Shown: positions 12,769 to 24,159 of the stretch, one piece after another
Layout: each line of letters starts with the position of its first letter
How positions within the stretch are numbered: the stretch's first letter is position 1
NCBI GenBank assembly: GCA_027625915.1
Contig: JANTQA010000048.1
Location: forward strand, 5,208,001-5,272,000
Origin: Anaeramoeba flamelloides
Lineage: Eukaryota; Metamonada; Anaeramoebidae
Direction of reading: 5' to 3'
Length of the DNA: 64,000 nucleotides
Translations under genes and position numbers: made by a program
Notes under the pieces: generated by a model
Told to the model about the DNA's origin: nothing
What the model saw: only the letters and a program-made list of their open reading frames with translations
Database searches by the model: none

Positions 12769-12876
12769 TGAACTGAGACCAAAAAGGGTAGTGTGAAATA
12801 GTATTTCTTTTGGTTGACAAAATTCAAATAACACAAAAAAATTTTATTTGATCTCTTTGAAAAAAAATTAAACGAA

Positions 12877-13743
12877 CCATTGTGAAAAAAATTTGGGTCA
12901 TTAAAAAAAATTGGGTCAGTCAAAAATTTGTTTTCATTTTTTAAATAATAAATATTAGCAAAATGGTTTTTGATCAAAGTAAAATTTTATGAACAAATCT
13001 TACATTTAATAAAAACCAAAGTCACTATCAATAATAATTTTCAAATGCAATATTATCTTGTTGCATTTTGAGCTTTTAGAATTACTATGGAACTCTAAAA
13101 AACAAAAATTTATTTTTAATTGTAAACTTTACTAAAAATGTTGATTTTTTTTTTATTAGATTACATTCCAAGATCAAGTTAATCATTGTTTTGGAAAGAC
13201 CAAAAATTAATAACCATTTTAAATTAAGGTTTGTCTATGGGGATTTTAAGAATTTAAATGGTTTCTGAAATCATGATATTTTGTTATTTTGAAGTTTTGA
13301 TTGTCAAACATTAGTGGAAAACAACCTCTTTTGAAAAATAGCCTTTTTGGAAGATTTTATGATCCAATTTAGTTTAAAAGGTCATTCAAGATTAACCGTG
13401 GTAGATTTACGTTTATTAACAATGATAAATATCTTATTGAATTAATAGATTTTAATATTTCCTATTAAATAGTTCTCTTATTTTTAGTAAAGTTGACAAT
13501 TAAAAGTAAATTTTTGTTTTTTAGAGTTCCATAGTAATTCTAAAAGCTCAAAATGCAAACAATTTAATTTTACTTTTGAAAATTATTATTGATAGTGACT
13601 TTGGTTTTTATTAAATGTAAGATTTGTTCATAAAATTTTACTTTGATCAAAAATCATTTTGCTAATATTTATTATTTAAAAAACGAAAACAAATTTTTGA
13701 ATGAACCAATTTTTTTTAATGACCCAAATTTTTTTCACAATGG
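12877..13743. mobile_element. Foldback element with ~265-bp arms
   Basis: The left arm 12877-13140 and the right arm 13482-13743 are reverse complements at high identity by eye. Both terminate in CCATTGTGAAAAAAATTTGG. The 340-bp centre has no protein-like frame. Long, well-matched arms around a unique centre are typical of foldback or non-autonomous DNA transposons. No clear target duplication was found outside the ends. Confidence 0.85.
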
Positions 13744-13859
13744 GAAGAAAAATAAGTTTAAACGAGTTCTAAATTTCAAAAAATCCAAATTTAAAAAATA
13801 AATTCATCTTTTCTCATTTTCTTTTTCGAAAGGTTAAATTTCTTTAATTTGAAACAAAT

Positions 13860-14290
13860 TGCTTTCTTGAGTTTCGCAATCAATTTAATTCGATTTTATC
13901 CAATTTGTGGTTATTTTGTAACCCTCTAAATTTGGACAAGTAAGGATTATGTAATATTCTTACGATAAAAATAACTCATTTGAAAAATGAAAAAAAAGAA
14001 AAAAAAAAGTCACTGAGATCTCAAAAAGCGCCAAATATTAACACTTCAAAACCGACATAGTTGTTTTCAAAATTGTATATTCTAACTATTCTAATTGGAA
14101 ATTGAATGTCACTCTTTGGCGCTTTTTTCTAAAAATTTCCTCATCTTTAGTTGTTGATTTTTGGAGATCGATCATGCACCATAGGTTGGTTGGTTTTTGA
14201 TTGGTGTTAGGTCCTAATTAAAAAGTACTAAAAAGTTTTTTTCCATTTCAGAAAAAAAATTTCACCCTAGTGACTAGACCCTTAAACTTG
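13860..14290. repeat. Dispersed repeat, inverted copy of 5585-5995
   Basis: This is the better-preserved partner of the copy in the saposin-gene intron, carrying TTTGGCGCTTTTTTCTAAAA and GAGATCGATCATG-like landmarks. Within this copy, AAAAAGCGCCA near 14025 and TTTGGCGCTTTTTT near 14115 form a short inverted pair, so the unit can fold on itself. There is no coding content. Confidence 0.65.
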
Positions 14291-16643
14291 AAACAGACTA
14301 TAGTTTCTTTCACTTTCTCTTTAATTTCAAAAAAATGAAATTTTGTTAAGCAAGATATGTTCAAAATAGGGCAAATAATTTTTTCAAAAGTTCTCGTTAA
14401 ATTCTCTTATTAAGTGAAAAGTAATTTTTTGATCAGATCTATTTTTAAAACTAAATTATATTCTACTCAAAGGTGCCCAGTTAAAAAGGTAAAATTAACT
14501 TCTTTTTTCAGAAAAAACCGAACCAAGATTGTTTAGAAAGAAGAAAAACAATAAACTTCAGATTAGAGTTGATAATAATAAACTAAATACCTTAACGAAC
14601 TATAAATAAAAAAAATAAAAAAAGTTTAAAAATTTTTTGCCTCCTTTCATTGGAACTTCTTGTTCAAAATCACAATTTCTTTCGAAATTTAAAATTTTTG
14701 ACAATAAGATTTTTTCATTTGTGAGGGCATGGATTTTAAAAGAAAATATAAACCTCACTTTACTCTATATTAATTTTGAGTTTCAATTTTTTTTTTTTAA
14801 AATAGACTTTTTTTTAAAAAAATAACAAAGAAAAGAAGAAATAAAAAAATAAAAAAAAAACAATAGAATAAAAAAAAATTACCAAATTAGTAAAAATAGA
14901 AAAAAAAAAGCAAAAATTAAAAAATTGCTAAATGAGAAAATACTATTTTAATTTAACAATTAAAAAAATATTTTGAGAAGAATAATAATTAAACACATAG
15001 AATTTGTTCTTATTATTTAATAAGACTGGACTCCTTTGATTGGAAAGAGGTTTCTTAAATTCCTCTAATAAGTATATTCTTGTAAGTATTTTTTGTTTGG
15101 TATATCAAAGAAAATAATTCCAAATTAAATAAAAATCTTGAAAGAATGATAAAATAATTCTTTATCAAAAATAAAAGGAACTTTTGAATATAAAATTAAA
15201 AATTCTATCTCTAGAAAAGAAACCTGATTCAAAAATAAAATCAATGTTTAATGAATATTCTTTTGTTTTATCTTGGAAATTTTTTATAAATTTTAAATGT
15301 GAAACTAGAAAAAACTATATTGTTCATTTGGAAATGTGTATTCATATCCAATCAGTTAAAAGGGATTTTCAAAAAACACCTTTATAAAAAAAACTCTACA
15401 AAATAATATTTTTTTTCAAAAAATACCAATACCTTAATCACAATGCACCAAAAGTTGAAAAATTAAAAACTCAACTCGGATTTACTTTTATGGTCTTAAA
15501 GCTTTGATTAATTAATAAAATTTTGATTTTAAAGTTCAAAAATTAAAAATCCTGTTGTGAAGCCTATTTTTCAAATTATAAGACTCTTGGGATTAGTTCA
15601 TGTTTTAAATTAAAAAACATTTTTTTCTTTTTTTGGATGAAATGTCAACATTAAATGATCAAAGAAAACACCAAGAAACAATAAATGAATATAAATTTTA
15701 CAAAGTTAAAAAATTTTAACAAAATTCAAATATATAGGATCAAATTTGGAAATTTATCTTTAAAAATAGAGTACAATTTTAGAGAAAAATGTTTATCAAA
15801 AAAAAAAAAAAAGATTATTCTTATTTGCTATAAAAGGAAAAAAAAAAATGAGCTAAAAATTGTAAACATTTGGATAGATTTTTACAAATTCCAATTTTAA
15901 AGAAAACACCTAGATTTTACTTTCAAAATTGATTTTATTTTAGTTATACTTTTTGAAATAGTATTATATTTTAAATTGGAACAAGAAGTGGGCTGAGATT
16001 TTATATAAAATATGAGTTTATTGACTTAAACACTTATAAAAAGATTTTTCATAGAATTGCGAATATTTAATCTTTTCAAAAATAGGTAATGAACCAATAA
16101 TTCATCTTAAATTGTTGTTTTTTTTTTAAAATTCTTTTCTAGGTTCTATTGTGAATCCTAATTTTCGTCCCTTTTTCTAAATAATTTACAGAAGAATTTG
16201 AAATTATTTTCGAATAATTATTTATTTTTGCTTTTTAAACGACTTTTACTTTTAAAAATATTAATGATCAAAATAATAATATTTTATTTTAAATGGGTTG
16301 ATAATTAGTAACATTAGATTAAAATATATAGAAAAAAATTAAATATTAAGAATTAAATGTTAATTTAACAAAAAAATTAGTATTCGATAGAAACGTTTTC
16401 TGTTTTTTGTATTCCAGAATTGTAAATAATTCTTAACACAGTATGGATATACGTGATATTAATTTTAAGATTATGTTTTAAATATATTGTTTAGTGTGAT
16501 ATGGTGTGTGTTTGTTGTATTTTGTGAATTTAATGATGTTGTAGTAATTTAATTAGAAAATATTCGAAAAAAATTGAGGAATTTCTTTTGAAAAATATCT
16601 ATATTTACATATTCTTAATCAAAAATTAACGATTTTAATGTAT

Positions 16644-16716
16644 TCTTCCGTGGCGCAGTTGGCAGCGCAACAGACTGTTAATCTGGAGGTCGGTGGTTCG
16701 AGCCCACCCGGGAGAG
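16644..16716 (+). tRNA. tRNA-Asn(GTT)
   Basis: A complete 73-nt cloverleaf. The acceptor stem TCTTCCG pairs with CGGGAGA (one T-G wobble), D stem GCGC/GCGC, anticodon loop CTGTTAA with anticodon GTT at 16677-16679, T arm GGTGG-TTCGAGC-CCACC, discriminator G. The internal pol III A box (TGGCGCAGTTGG) and B box (GGTTCGAGCCC) are intact, there is no intron, and a T7 run at 16719-16725 serves as terminator. One anticodon-stem pair (position 27-43, A-G) is mismatched, and the first pair is T-A rather than the usual G-C. Confidence 0.95.
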
Positions 16717-16718
16717 TA

Positions 16719-16725
16719 TTTTTTT
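16719..16725 (+). terminator. Pol III terminator of tRNA-Asn
   Basis: A run of seven T starts three bases after the discriminator base, as expected for RNA polymerase III termination. Confidence 0.8.
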
Positions 16726-18116
16726 ATTCTAGCTCTTTTTTTTGGATCTCACATGTTGAATTAAGTTTTTTTTAATCAGATAAGCAATGAAATAGACTCT
16801 ATAAACCAAATAAGATCATTTATTTTCACATTTTGAAAAGAATTTTTTTTCTTTTTTAAACCAAAATAAAAAAAGTATTTTATTTTTATTCGACAAATCA
16901 TAAAACAACTTTTTAAAATTCAAAAAGCACTATTTTTATCAGTACACGATAGCTATGTTATTGCTTTATCCCTTATTAGGTTCTTTTTGAATATTTTTTA
17001 ATTTTTTTGATTTTAATTCCTTTTTTAAATATCCATACAGAAAAAATAGCAATTCATATTTTAAAACAAAATTATGATTAATAAATTAAGTATATTCATT
17101 CCTTATTCGATTTTGTTACTTTTCATTTGGATCTTTTGCCATCTTTTCCAAAAATAAAAAAAAATTCTAAATTTTTAAAGGTAATTAATTATTAAATGAA
17201 ATTTTTTTACTTTTTCTTTCTTTTTCATTTTCCTATCCTACAAAACCACAAATTACAACCCATTTCTTTGAGAACTTAATTTATTAAAAGAAAAACAAGA
17301 AAAAGGAAGTGAAAATAATGTCTCATTTCAAATTCAAACATAGGTATTTAATTCCTATTCATAAAAACAGAACAAAACACCTTCCAGTCAAGGTTTGGGT
17401 TTGTCAGGGAGACGTATTCTCTAAAATCTATTGAAAAATATACTTTGTAAGAATTTGTCCTGTAAATAAAAATTTTTAAAAAAAACTTCAATTTTAGATT
17501 CCATTTCAAAATGAATAAATAATGAAGGTGTAATGAATTGTGAAAAAAATTGATTCTATGGTGTGATGATAAATCTTATAAATTAAGTTTTTACTTGATT
17601 TATCCACAAAATTTGAGTTTTGTTCTCTTGTTTCAAATAGGATTTTTCAAAAAATTATTTCTTCATAATCCTGATTTAAAATGAAAAAACAAAAAACAAT
17701 TCTTTTTTATTCATAATAGGAGTTTACTACTAAAAGAAATTTTAATTGTTTAGATTATTCTTTTTGTTCTGATTTTTTCATAAATTTTTTAAAAATTTGT
17801 TTCTTAAATTAAGTTTCTCTACACTAACCAATCAAAATTTTCGAATTTTCTGTTGAAAATTTGAGAACAAAAATTACCAAAGGTTTCCATTCTAAAATAT
17901 AAACAAATTATTTTTTTTTATTTCAGAAAAATATTCCAAATTATTCAAGAATTTTCAAAAAATTTAGTAAAAAAGAAAAAACCCTTCTATGATTTTTTTT
18001 TTGATTTAGAAGATGCCCTCTGATTATTTTTCATTTTTTTATCCAAATTTCACTTTCAAAATAGTTTTTTTTTTCTTTGATTTTTTTTCGTGTTAATTAA
18101 AAAAAAATTATTATTA

Positions 18117-18496
18117 TTAAGGGATTAGTCTCTATTAAAATTTTTAACCTAAATTTCATATTGGTTGATAATTTTTTTATCAATTACTTAGATTATAAAA
18201 CCCTGTTTATTTTCAATATTTAACATATTTCTCAATAAGGAATCTTTATTTAGAAATTGGTCAAAAAAAAAAATAATAGATACAGTCAGTTTCATTTTTA
18301 AGGCACAAACTTTGAACCAAATTTAAGGAACACAAAAAATCTAAAATTAAATCACAAAATTCAAATTCTAGTAAAAATAAATTGTAAAAAAAAAAATTCC
18401 AAATTTTGTGCCTTAATTTGAGATTTTTTTTAATGCCTTAAATTTCGTTGAAAGTTTGTGCCTTTAAAGTAGAACTGACTGTACTAGTCCCCTAAC
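18117..18496. mobile_element. TTAA-ended MITE interrupted by a second MITE
   Basis: The left end is TTAAGGGATTAGTCTC and the right end CTAGTCCCCTAA. The internal sequence matches the element at 11455-11817. Its right part is interrupted at a TA dinucleotide by a CAGTCAG-family MITE. Removing that insert leaves an element of about 180 bp. Confidence 0.75.
18283..18481. mobile_element. CAGTCAG-family MITE, copy 2, nested
   Basis: A 199-bp near-palindrome running from CAGTCAGTTTC to GAACTGACTG, flanked on both sides by TA (18281-18282 and 18482-18483). This gives the cleanest boundaries of the family and shows a TA target duplication, as known for Tc1/mariner elements. It is inserted in the TTAA-ended element around it. 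Confidence 0.85.
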
Positions 18497-20452
18497 TTAA
18501 ATACAATCAAACAATAAACTAAAATCAATAAAAACATACATAGTCAAAAAAAAAAAAAAAAACTGACACACAGTTCTCAAAAAAGAAGAATCAAAAGAAA
18601 ATCAGATACATCAAATAAAAAAAAAAAAAAAACCATTCAACCAAAAAAAAGAGAAAGAAAAAGAAAAAGAAAAAGAAAAAATTACCCAGAATAACTCGTA
18701 AATTTTCAACCCACAAGGCTAAGAAGATATAATTTTGAAAGCAATATATTACTCCCAAACTATTGATCTTTAAAAACCCAAGAAAATGAGACAGATTTCA
18801 TCACCAAGAGAAAGTTATTTTACAATAGAAACAATACACACACAAACTTTTGGTACTAAAAATAAAAGAAAAATATCAAGATTTCATACTTTTCTGGTAT
18901 TTGAATAATAAAAGGGAAAAAAAATTCACATCATCTTCCCTTTCTATTTTTTTTTTAACAAATGGAACTTCTCAAAGAAAGAGATTGTAATTTGTGATCT
19001 CACTTTATTTTTTTGTCACTTTTTATTTTGGCTTGATTTTTTGGGTTATCAATCGATGCTAAATGAAATCAAGATTTCGATATGGAAAAAAATAATAATC
19101 AAGAGAATTTTTTACCAATTTGAATTCTAAAATACCCGTAGTGAAACATGAATTTGACAAAAACCAACAAGTAAATTTTAACACTTGGTTTTATTTTTTA
19201 CAAATCAGAGAACAAATTCAGAACCTTTGAAATCAATATTTATTCATTTATTCACCAAATTTAAATAAATAAAAAAATTATCATTTCCTTGGTGTAAATA
19301 ACTCGAGTTTTTTATTATAATACATTAGAAAAATTTAACTCATGTAAAAAATATTAGCAAACTATAGAACTAAAAAAAGACACCAATAGGATGAAAACAG
19401 CAGATAAAATGGGAATAGGGTTCTTTCAAGAAATTTTAAAACAGAATTATGAAGATATTGAAAGATTAAAATGTAATTTTCTTAATAAAAAAAAAAAGGA
19501 AAAACTTTCATTTTTAGAATTTTTCTAAAACAATCTTTTTTATCTCAGAAATTTTGTAATTAGGTGGAAATTTTTGATACCAAAAGCTTTGAATATTATT
19601 GAACCATTTCGGTTAATCAAAGATCTAACCTCTAAAGTCAATTTCAATCCGATCCAAGAATATACCTTTGTCTTTCTATCTTCGTGAATATAATTTCTCT
19701 TATTGAATAATAATTTCATATGAACATTTTTGAGATTTTATTTTCCCATAAAAGTTACACTTCTAAAGTATCAAGTAAATTATTTGTAAGTGACACTACT
19801 CTTCATATCTGTTACAAAAAAAAATCAAAATAGTTTTTGATTCCAATAATTTAGACTTATTATATCTACAGAATCATAATTTCAATCAAACTTCACCTCC
19901 AATAACTAACTTAAATCACCCCAACCATAAACACATCAAAATACAGAAACTCTTTTTTTAAAATGGTAAACAATAATCAAAAGAATTTGATAAATAAACA
20001 AAAAGACTATTTTAAAACAAATCCAATCAAGAGTTCTATCTTTAAAACTGAAAAAAAGACAAAATTTCAAATTCGAATACATTTAAAATCAAATCCACCT
20101 TATAAAAAAAAAACCTAAAATTTTTCAATTGGAAATTATCAGATCATTTTTGAAATTTCAAATTTGTCGTTCTGCAACTCAGTTTTTATCTCAGAAAATA
20201 AAAACTAAGTTTTTCAGATTCCAAATTCCAAAATACTCAAAGGATCTTTATCAAAATTTTCCTCTAATATTAATTTCAGAACCTTTCTTTGAAACGAAAA
20301 AAATTAAAAACAAGATTTTAAGATTTAATTAATGATTTTTAACTGTATACCTCTCTCTGATTATCTCATAAATTATTCATTTTTTAAATTTATTTTTTTT
20401 AATTATTTTGCTTTTTGAGTTTTTTTTAATTTATCAAAAAAAATAAACAAAA

Positions 20453-23400
20453 ATGAGTAACCGTAGAAACAAAAATAAAAACAAAAATAAAGGAAAAGGA
20501 AAAGGAAGAGGAAGAGGAAAAGGAAAAGGAAAGGGAAAGGGAAAGGGTAAAAAGAAAAATGATAATATTGATTCGATTCTTGAGCAAAATAGAAAAGCAA
20601 ATTTATTAAAGCAAAAGAAATTAGAAGAAGAAAAAAAAAAAGAGCTTGAAGAACAAAAAAGAAAAGAAGAAGAAGAAAATGACGAATTTACAGATGAGGA
20701 AGAAGATCAAGTTGTTGAAAAGAAACCAATTGAAGAAAAAAAAACCCGAAAAAAAAAGAAATTAGAAGAAGAAAAGAAAAAAAAAAGAACTTGAAGAAAA
20801 AAAAAAAAAAAAGAAGAAGAAGAAAACGACGAGTTTACAGACGAGGAAGAAGAACAAGTCAAGCCAAAAATGGAAGAAAAAAAAAAAGAAACCAAGAAAC
20901 CAAAAAAAAAAAAAACAAAAAAACAATTGGCAGAAGAACGAAGAAGAAAAAGATTAAAAAAAAATGATTCAAAAAAAAAAAAAAGAAGAAGAAGAAAGAA
21001 TTAAAAGAGAATTTGAAGAAGAACAAAAAAAAAAAAAGAAGAAGAATTAAAAAAAATAAACAAAATTTTGGAAGAAAAAGCCAAAGAAAAAATCGAAAAA
21101 GAAAAACAACAAAACAAAAAACGAACAAAAAAAAAAAAATTGTCCAAACGAGATCAATTATATTTGGAGTCATTAAAGAAAAATGGAAAAATCCCTAATA
21201 AGGATGAAGAAAAGAAAGTCCAACAGACTGAAGGTGAAGGTAAAGGTCAAGGTAAAGGTCAAGGCCAAGGAAAAGGACAAGGAAAAGGAAAAAAGAAGGG
21301 AAGCAAAAAAAAAAAAAGGTCAGAAATCAATCGAGAACAAAAGCTCAAAAAAAAGGAAGCTGGTCGAATAAGAAAGGAAAAGGAAAAAAAGAGAAGAGAA
21401 GAAATCAAAAAAAAAAACAAAGAAATTGAGGAATTAACCAAGGAAGAAAAGACTTTAAAAGAAGAAATTGAAAACGATCAAAAAGAACTTGACAAAATTA
21501 ATAGCAAATTAGAGAATAACAATGAAGAAGACAACTCATTAGACATGCTTGAAAATTTCACTTTAGGTGATGAAGAAACTGGAAATGTTTTAGAAAGTTG
21601 GGAAGATTTACTTGAAGACGAAGAAAATGAAGAAGAAAAAATTGAACGAAAAAAGAAAACTGAAGAGGAACTGGAAAAAAAAAGAACCAGATTTGAAGAA
21701 GTCATTAAAAAAAAGAAACAATTGCAATTAGAAATTCAACACATTAAACATGAAAATAAAAAATCCCAAATTAAGGAGCAAATCGAATTAACTAAGAGCA
21801 ATAAAAAGGGTATTTCTCAACTGACTGAAAAAGAATTATCAAGATATAATTTTGAAGAAGAAAAGTTCCATATGAATCAACAAACAGGGAACAAAACCAA
21901 TAATGAAGAAGAAGGAGAAGAACAATTAACATATGAACAAATGAAGGAAAAATTAGAAGCCGACGAATACGATATTGATAAGAATTTAAGATCACCAATT
22001 TGTGTTGTATTAGGGCATGTCGATACTGGTAAGACTTTAATTTTGGATAAAATTCGAAAGACAAGGGTGCAAGAAGGAGAAGCAGGTGGTATCACACAGC
22101 AAATTGGTGCGACATATTTCCCAATAAAGTCTTTACAAAAATTGACCAATAAGGTGAATAAAAAACATAGATACAAGCATAAATTGCCTGGTCTGCTGGT
22201 AATTGATACCCCTGGGCATGAGACATTTACCAATTTGAGAAGCAGAGGATCCAATCTGTGTGATGTAGCAATTCTTGTTGTAGATATCATGCACGGAATT
22301 GAACCACAGACAAGAGAGTCCATTGATCTGTTGAAAAAAAGAAAAACACCATTTGTTGTTGCGCTGAATAAAATTGATCGACTGTACGATTGGAATGTTA
22401 CAGAAAATATGGGATTTAGAGACACATTCAAAAACCAAAAAAAGCATGTCCAAATGGAATTTCAGAACCGATTGAATGAAACCATTTTGCATTTCAACCA
22501 ACTTGGTATGAATGCAGAACTTTACTTCAAAAACAAATCAATTAAAGATACGGTATCCCTGGTGCCAACTTCGGCTGTCACTGGTGAGGGTATTCCAGAT
22601 TTGTTGATGTATGTTGTGCAGCTCACACAAAAGTATATGATCAAAAAATTAACCTACCTTTCCACTTTCCAATGTACCATTTTGGAGGTCAAAGTAATTG
22701 AAGGTCACGGTACCACTGTTGATGTGATCCTTGTCAATGGCAAGATCCATGAGGGAGATCGAATCATAACCTGTGGATTAAATGGACCCATCGATACAAC
22801 GATTCGAGCACTTTTGACTCCACAGCCATTAAAGGAATTGAGAGTGAAAAGCGAATTTATTCGCCACCCTGTTCTACATGCAGCCGTCGGATTCAAAATA
22901 TCTGCCGTTGGCTTGGAAAATTCCATTCCTGGTTCAGAGGTCTTTATCTGTGGCAAAAGAGACGATCCTGAGGAATTGAAGGAAAGAGCTATGAAGGATT
23001 TGAACAGTATTCTGAATGATGTGGACACCTCGGGTAAGGGTGTATACGTCCAATCTTCAACTTTGGGTTCACTGGAAGCCCTATTGGAATTTTTGAAGCA
23101 AATGAAAATCCCCGTGTTTGGAATAAATATCGGGCCAGTCCATAAAAAGGATGTGGAAAAGGCATCTGTAATGCTAGAATTAAAACCTGAATTCGGCGTC
23201 GTTTTGGCCTTTGACGTAACGGTAACAGGAGAAGCTAGAGAATACGCCAAGGAAAAGGGGGTACAAATCTTCGAAGCAAAGATCATCTACCATCTTTTCG
23301 ATCGATTTACAGAATACATGAAGGAAGTGAAGGAGAATAAATTCAGACAATTCAAAGACAAACTCGTTTTCCCAGTGATCATGAAAATATTACCAAAAAG

Positions 23401-23752
23401 TTGTTTCAATTCCAAAGACCCAATCATCCTTGGTGTCAAAATTTGTGAAGGCAGCTTGAGAGTTGGCACACCAATTTGTGTTTCTTCAAAAAAAAATATA
23501 CTCCTCGGTAAAGTCGTTTCAATTCAGCTCAATAAAAAATCAATCCAAGTCGCAAAGGTTTCAGACGAAGTCGCAATAAGAATAGAAGGAAGCCATTACA
23601 TGCACGGTCGTCATTTTGAAGATGACGATACCCTTGTATCTCACATTTCCAGAGTTTCAATCGATATTTTGAAAGAACATTTCCAAGATGAAATGACTAA
23701 AAAGGATTGGAAGATCATTATTCAATTGAAAAAACTCTTCCAAATCAATTAA
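20453..23752 (+). CDS. Translation initiation factor eIF5B (IF2-type GTPase)
   Basis: Encodes eIF5B, the GTPase that joins the 60S subunit to the initiation complex. The start MSNRRNKNK at 20453 opens a lysine-rich N-terminus with GKGKGK repeats and long K/E coiled-coil stretches. The G domain has G1 GHVDTGKT (about residue 521), G2 around GGITQQIGAT, G3 DTPGHE, G4 NKID and G5 TSAVTGEG. Domains II-IV continue to the C-terminus, with the domain IV signature HGRHFEDDDTLVSHISR. The total is about 1,100 residues, close to the usual size. One reading frame runs 20453-20794 and the other 21068-23752. Between them the expected K/E sequence hops frame at four A runs: 20777-20786, 20797-20812, 20971-20984 and 21025-21037. 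Since the core is intact, these are most likely A-homopolymer length errors in the assembly, though true frameshifts or slippage cannot be excluded. No introns seen. Confidence 0.93.
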
Positions 23753-24159
23753 ATTTTTTATTAATTATTTTTTTTTTTTTTATATTTTTAAAAAATATTA
23801 AATTTATTCCAATCATTATCGGAAAATTAATCTTACTATTTCAGTTTTAAAAGAAAAAAAAAGATAAAGATTTTTTTGAATTTTTCTTTTTTTAATTTGT
23901 TCTTGTTTTCTTAATATTTTTTTAATTATTTTTGAAACAAGAGTAAAAAGCAAAGTTTAAGATTTAATTTAAATTTTATCAAATAAAATGGAAATTTGAT
24001 TTCGATTCTAATTTAAAATTTTTATTTTATTTGATTTCTATTCATATGAAAATTAAATAACCAAAATTTAATTACTTTTTGATAATAAACTTTCGATTTA
24101 TTGATTACTACCAATAATAAAGAAATATTCAAATAAAATTTTTTCGATACAAAAAATAA

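Larger units (their letters stand above)
10698..16643. other. Gene-free, repeat-rich interval
   Basis: No protein-coding gene is supported between the saposin gene and the tRNA. The interval holds a TTAA-bounded MITE, a TA-bounded 193-bp MITE, an 867-bp long-armed foldback, a repeat shared with 5585-5995, and three copies of an 80-90-bp direct repeat; each has its own entry. Short open frames (for example 14637-14825 and 15685-15900) are A/T-driven and have no recognisable content. Confidence 0.6.
16717..20452. other. Gene-free interval with a nested transposon pair
   Basis: No convincing coding sequence. A 38-codon open frame at 17318-17434 has fewer homopolymers than its surroundings but matches nothing I recognise. 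The nested elements at 18117-18496 are listed separately. An (AAAAAG)n-like purine tract lies at about 18651-18681. The eIF5B promoter and leader should lie in the last few hundred bases. Confidence 0.55.

Noticed and set aside
12756-12977. 73-codon minus-strand frame
   Set aside because: It spans the G10 run and the left arm of the foldback; it is a by-product of repeat sequence.
22133-22501. Minus-strand frames within eIF5B
   Set aside because: Shadows of the conserved GTPase coding sequence on the plus strand.
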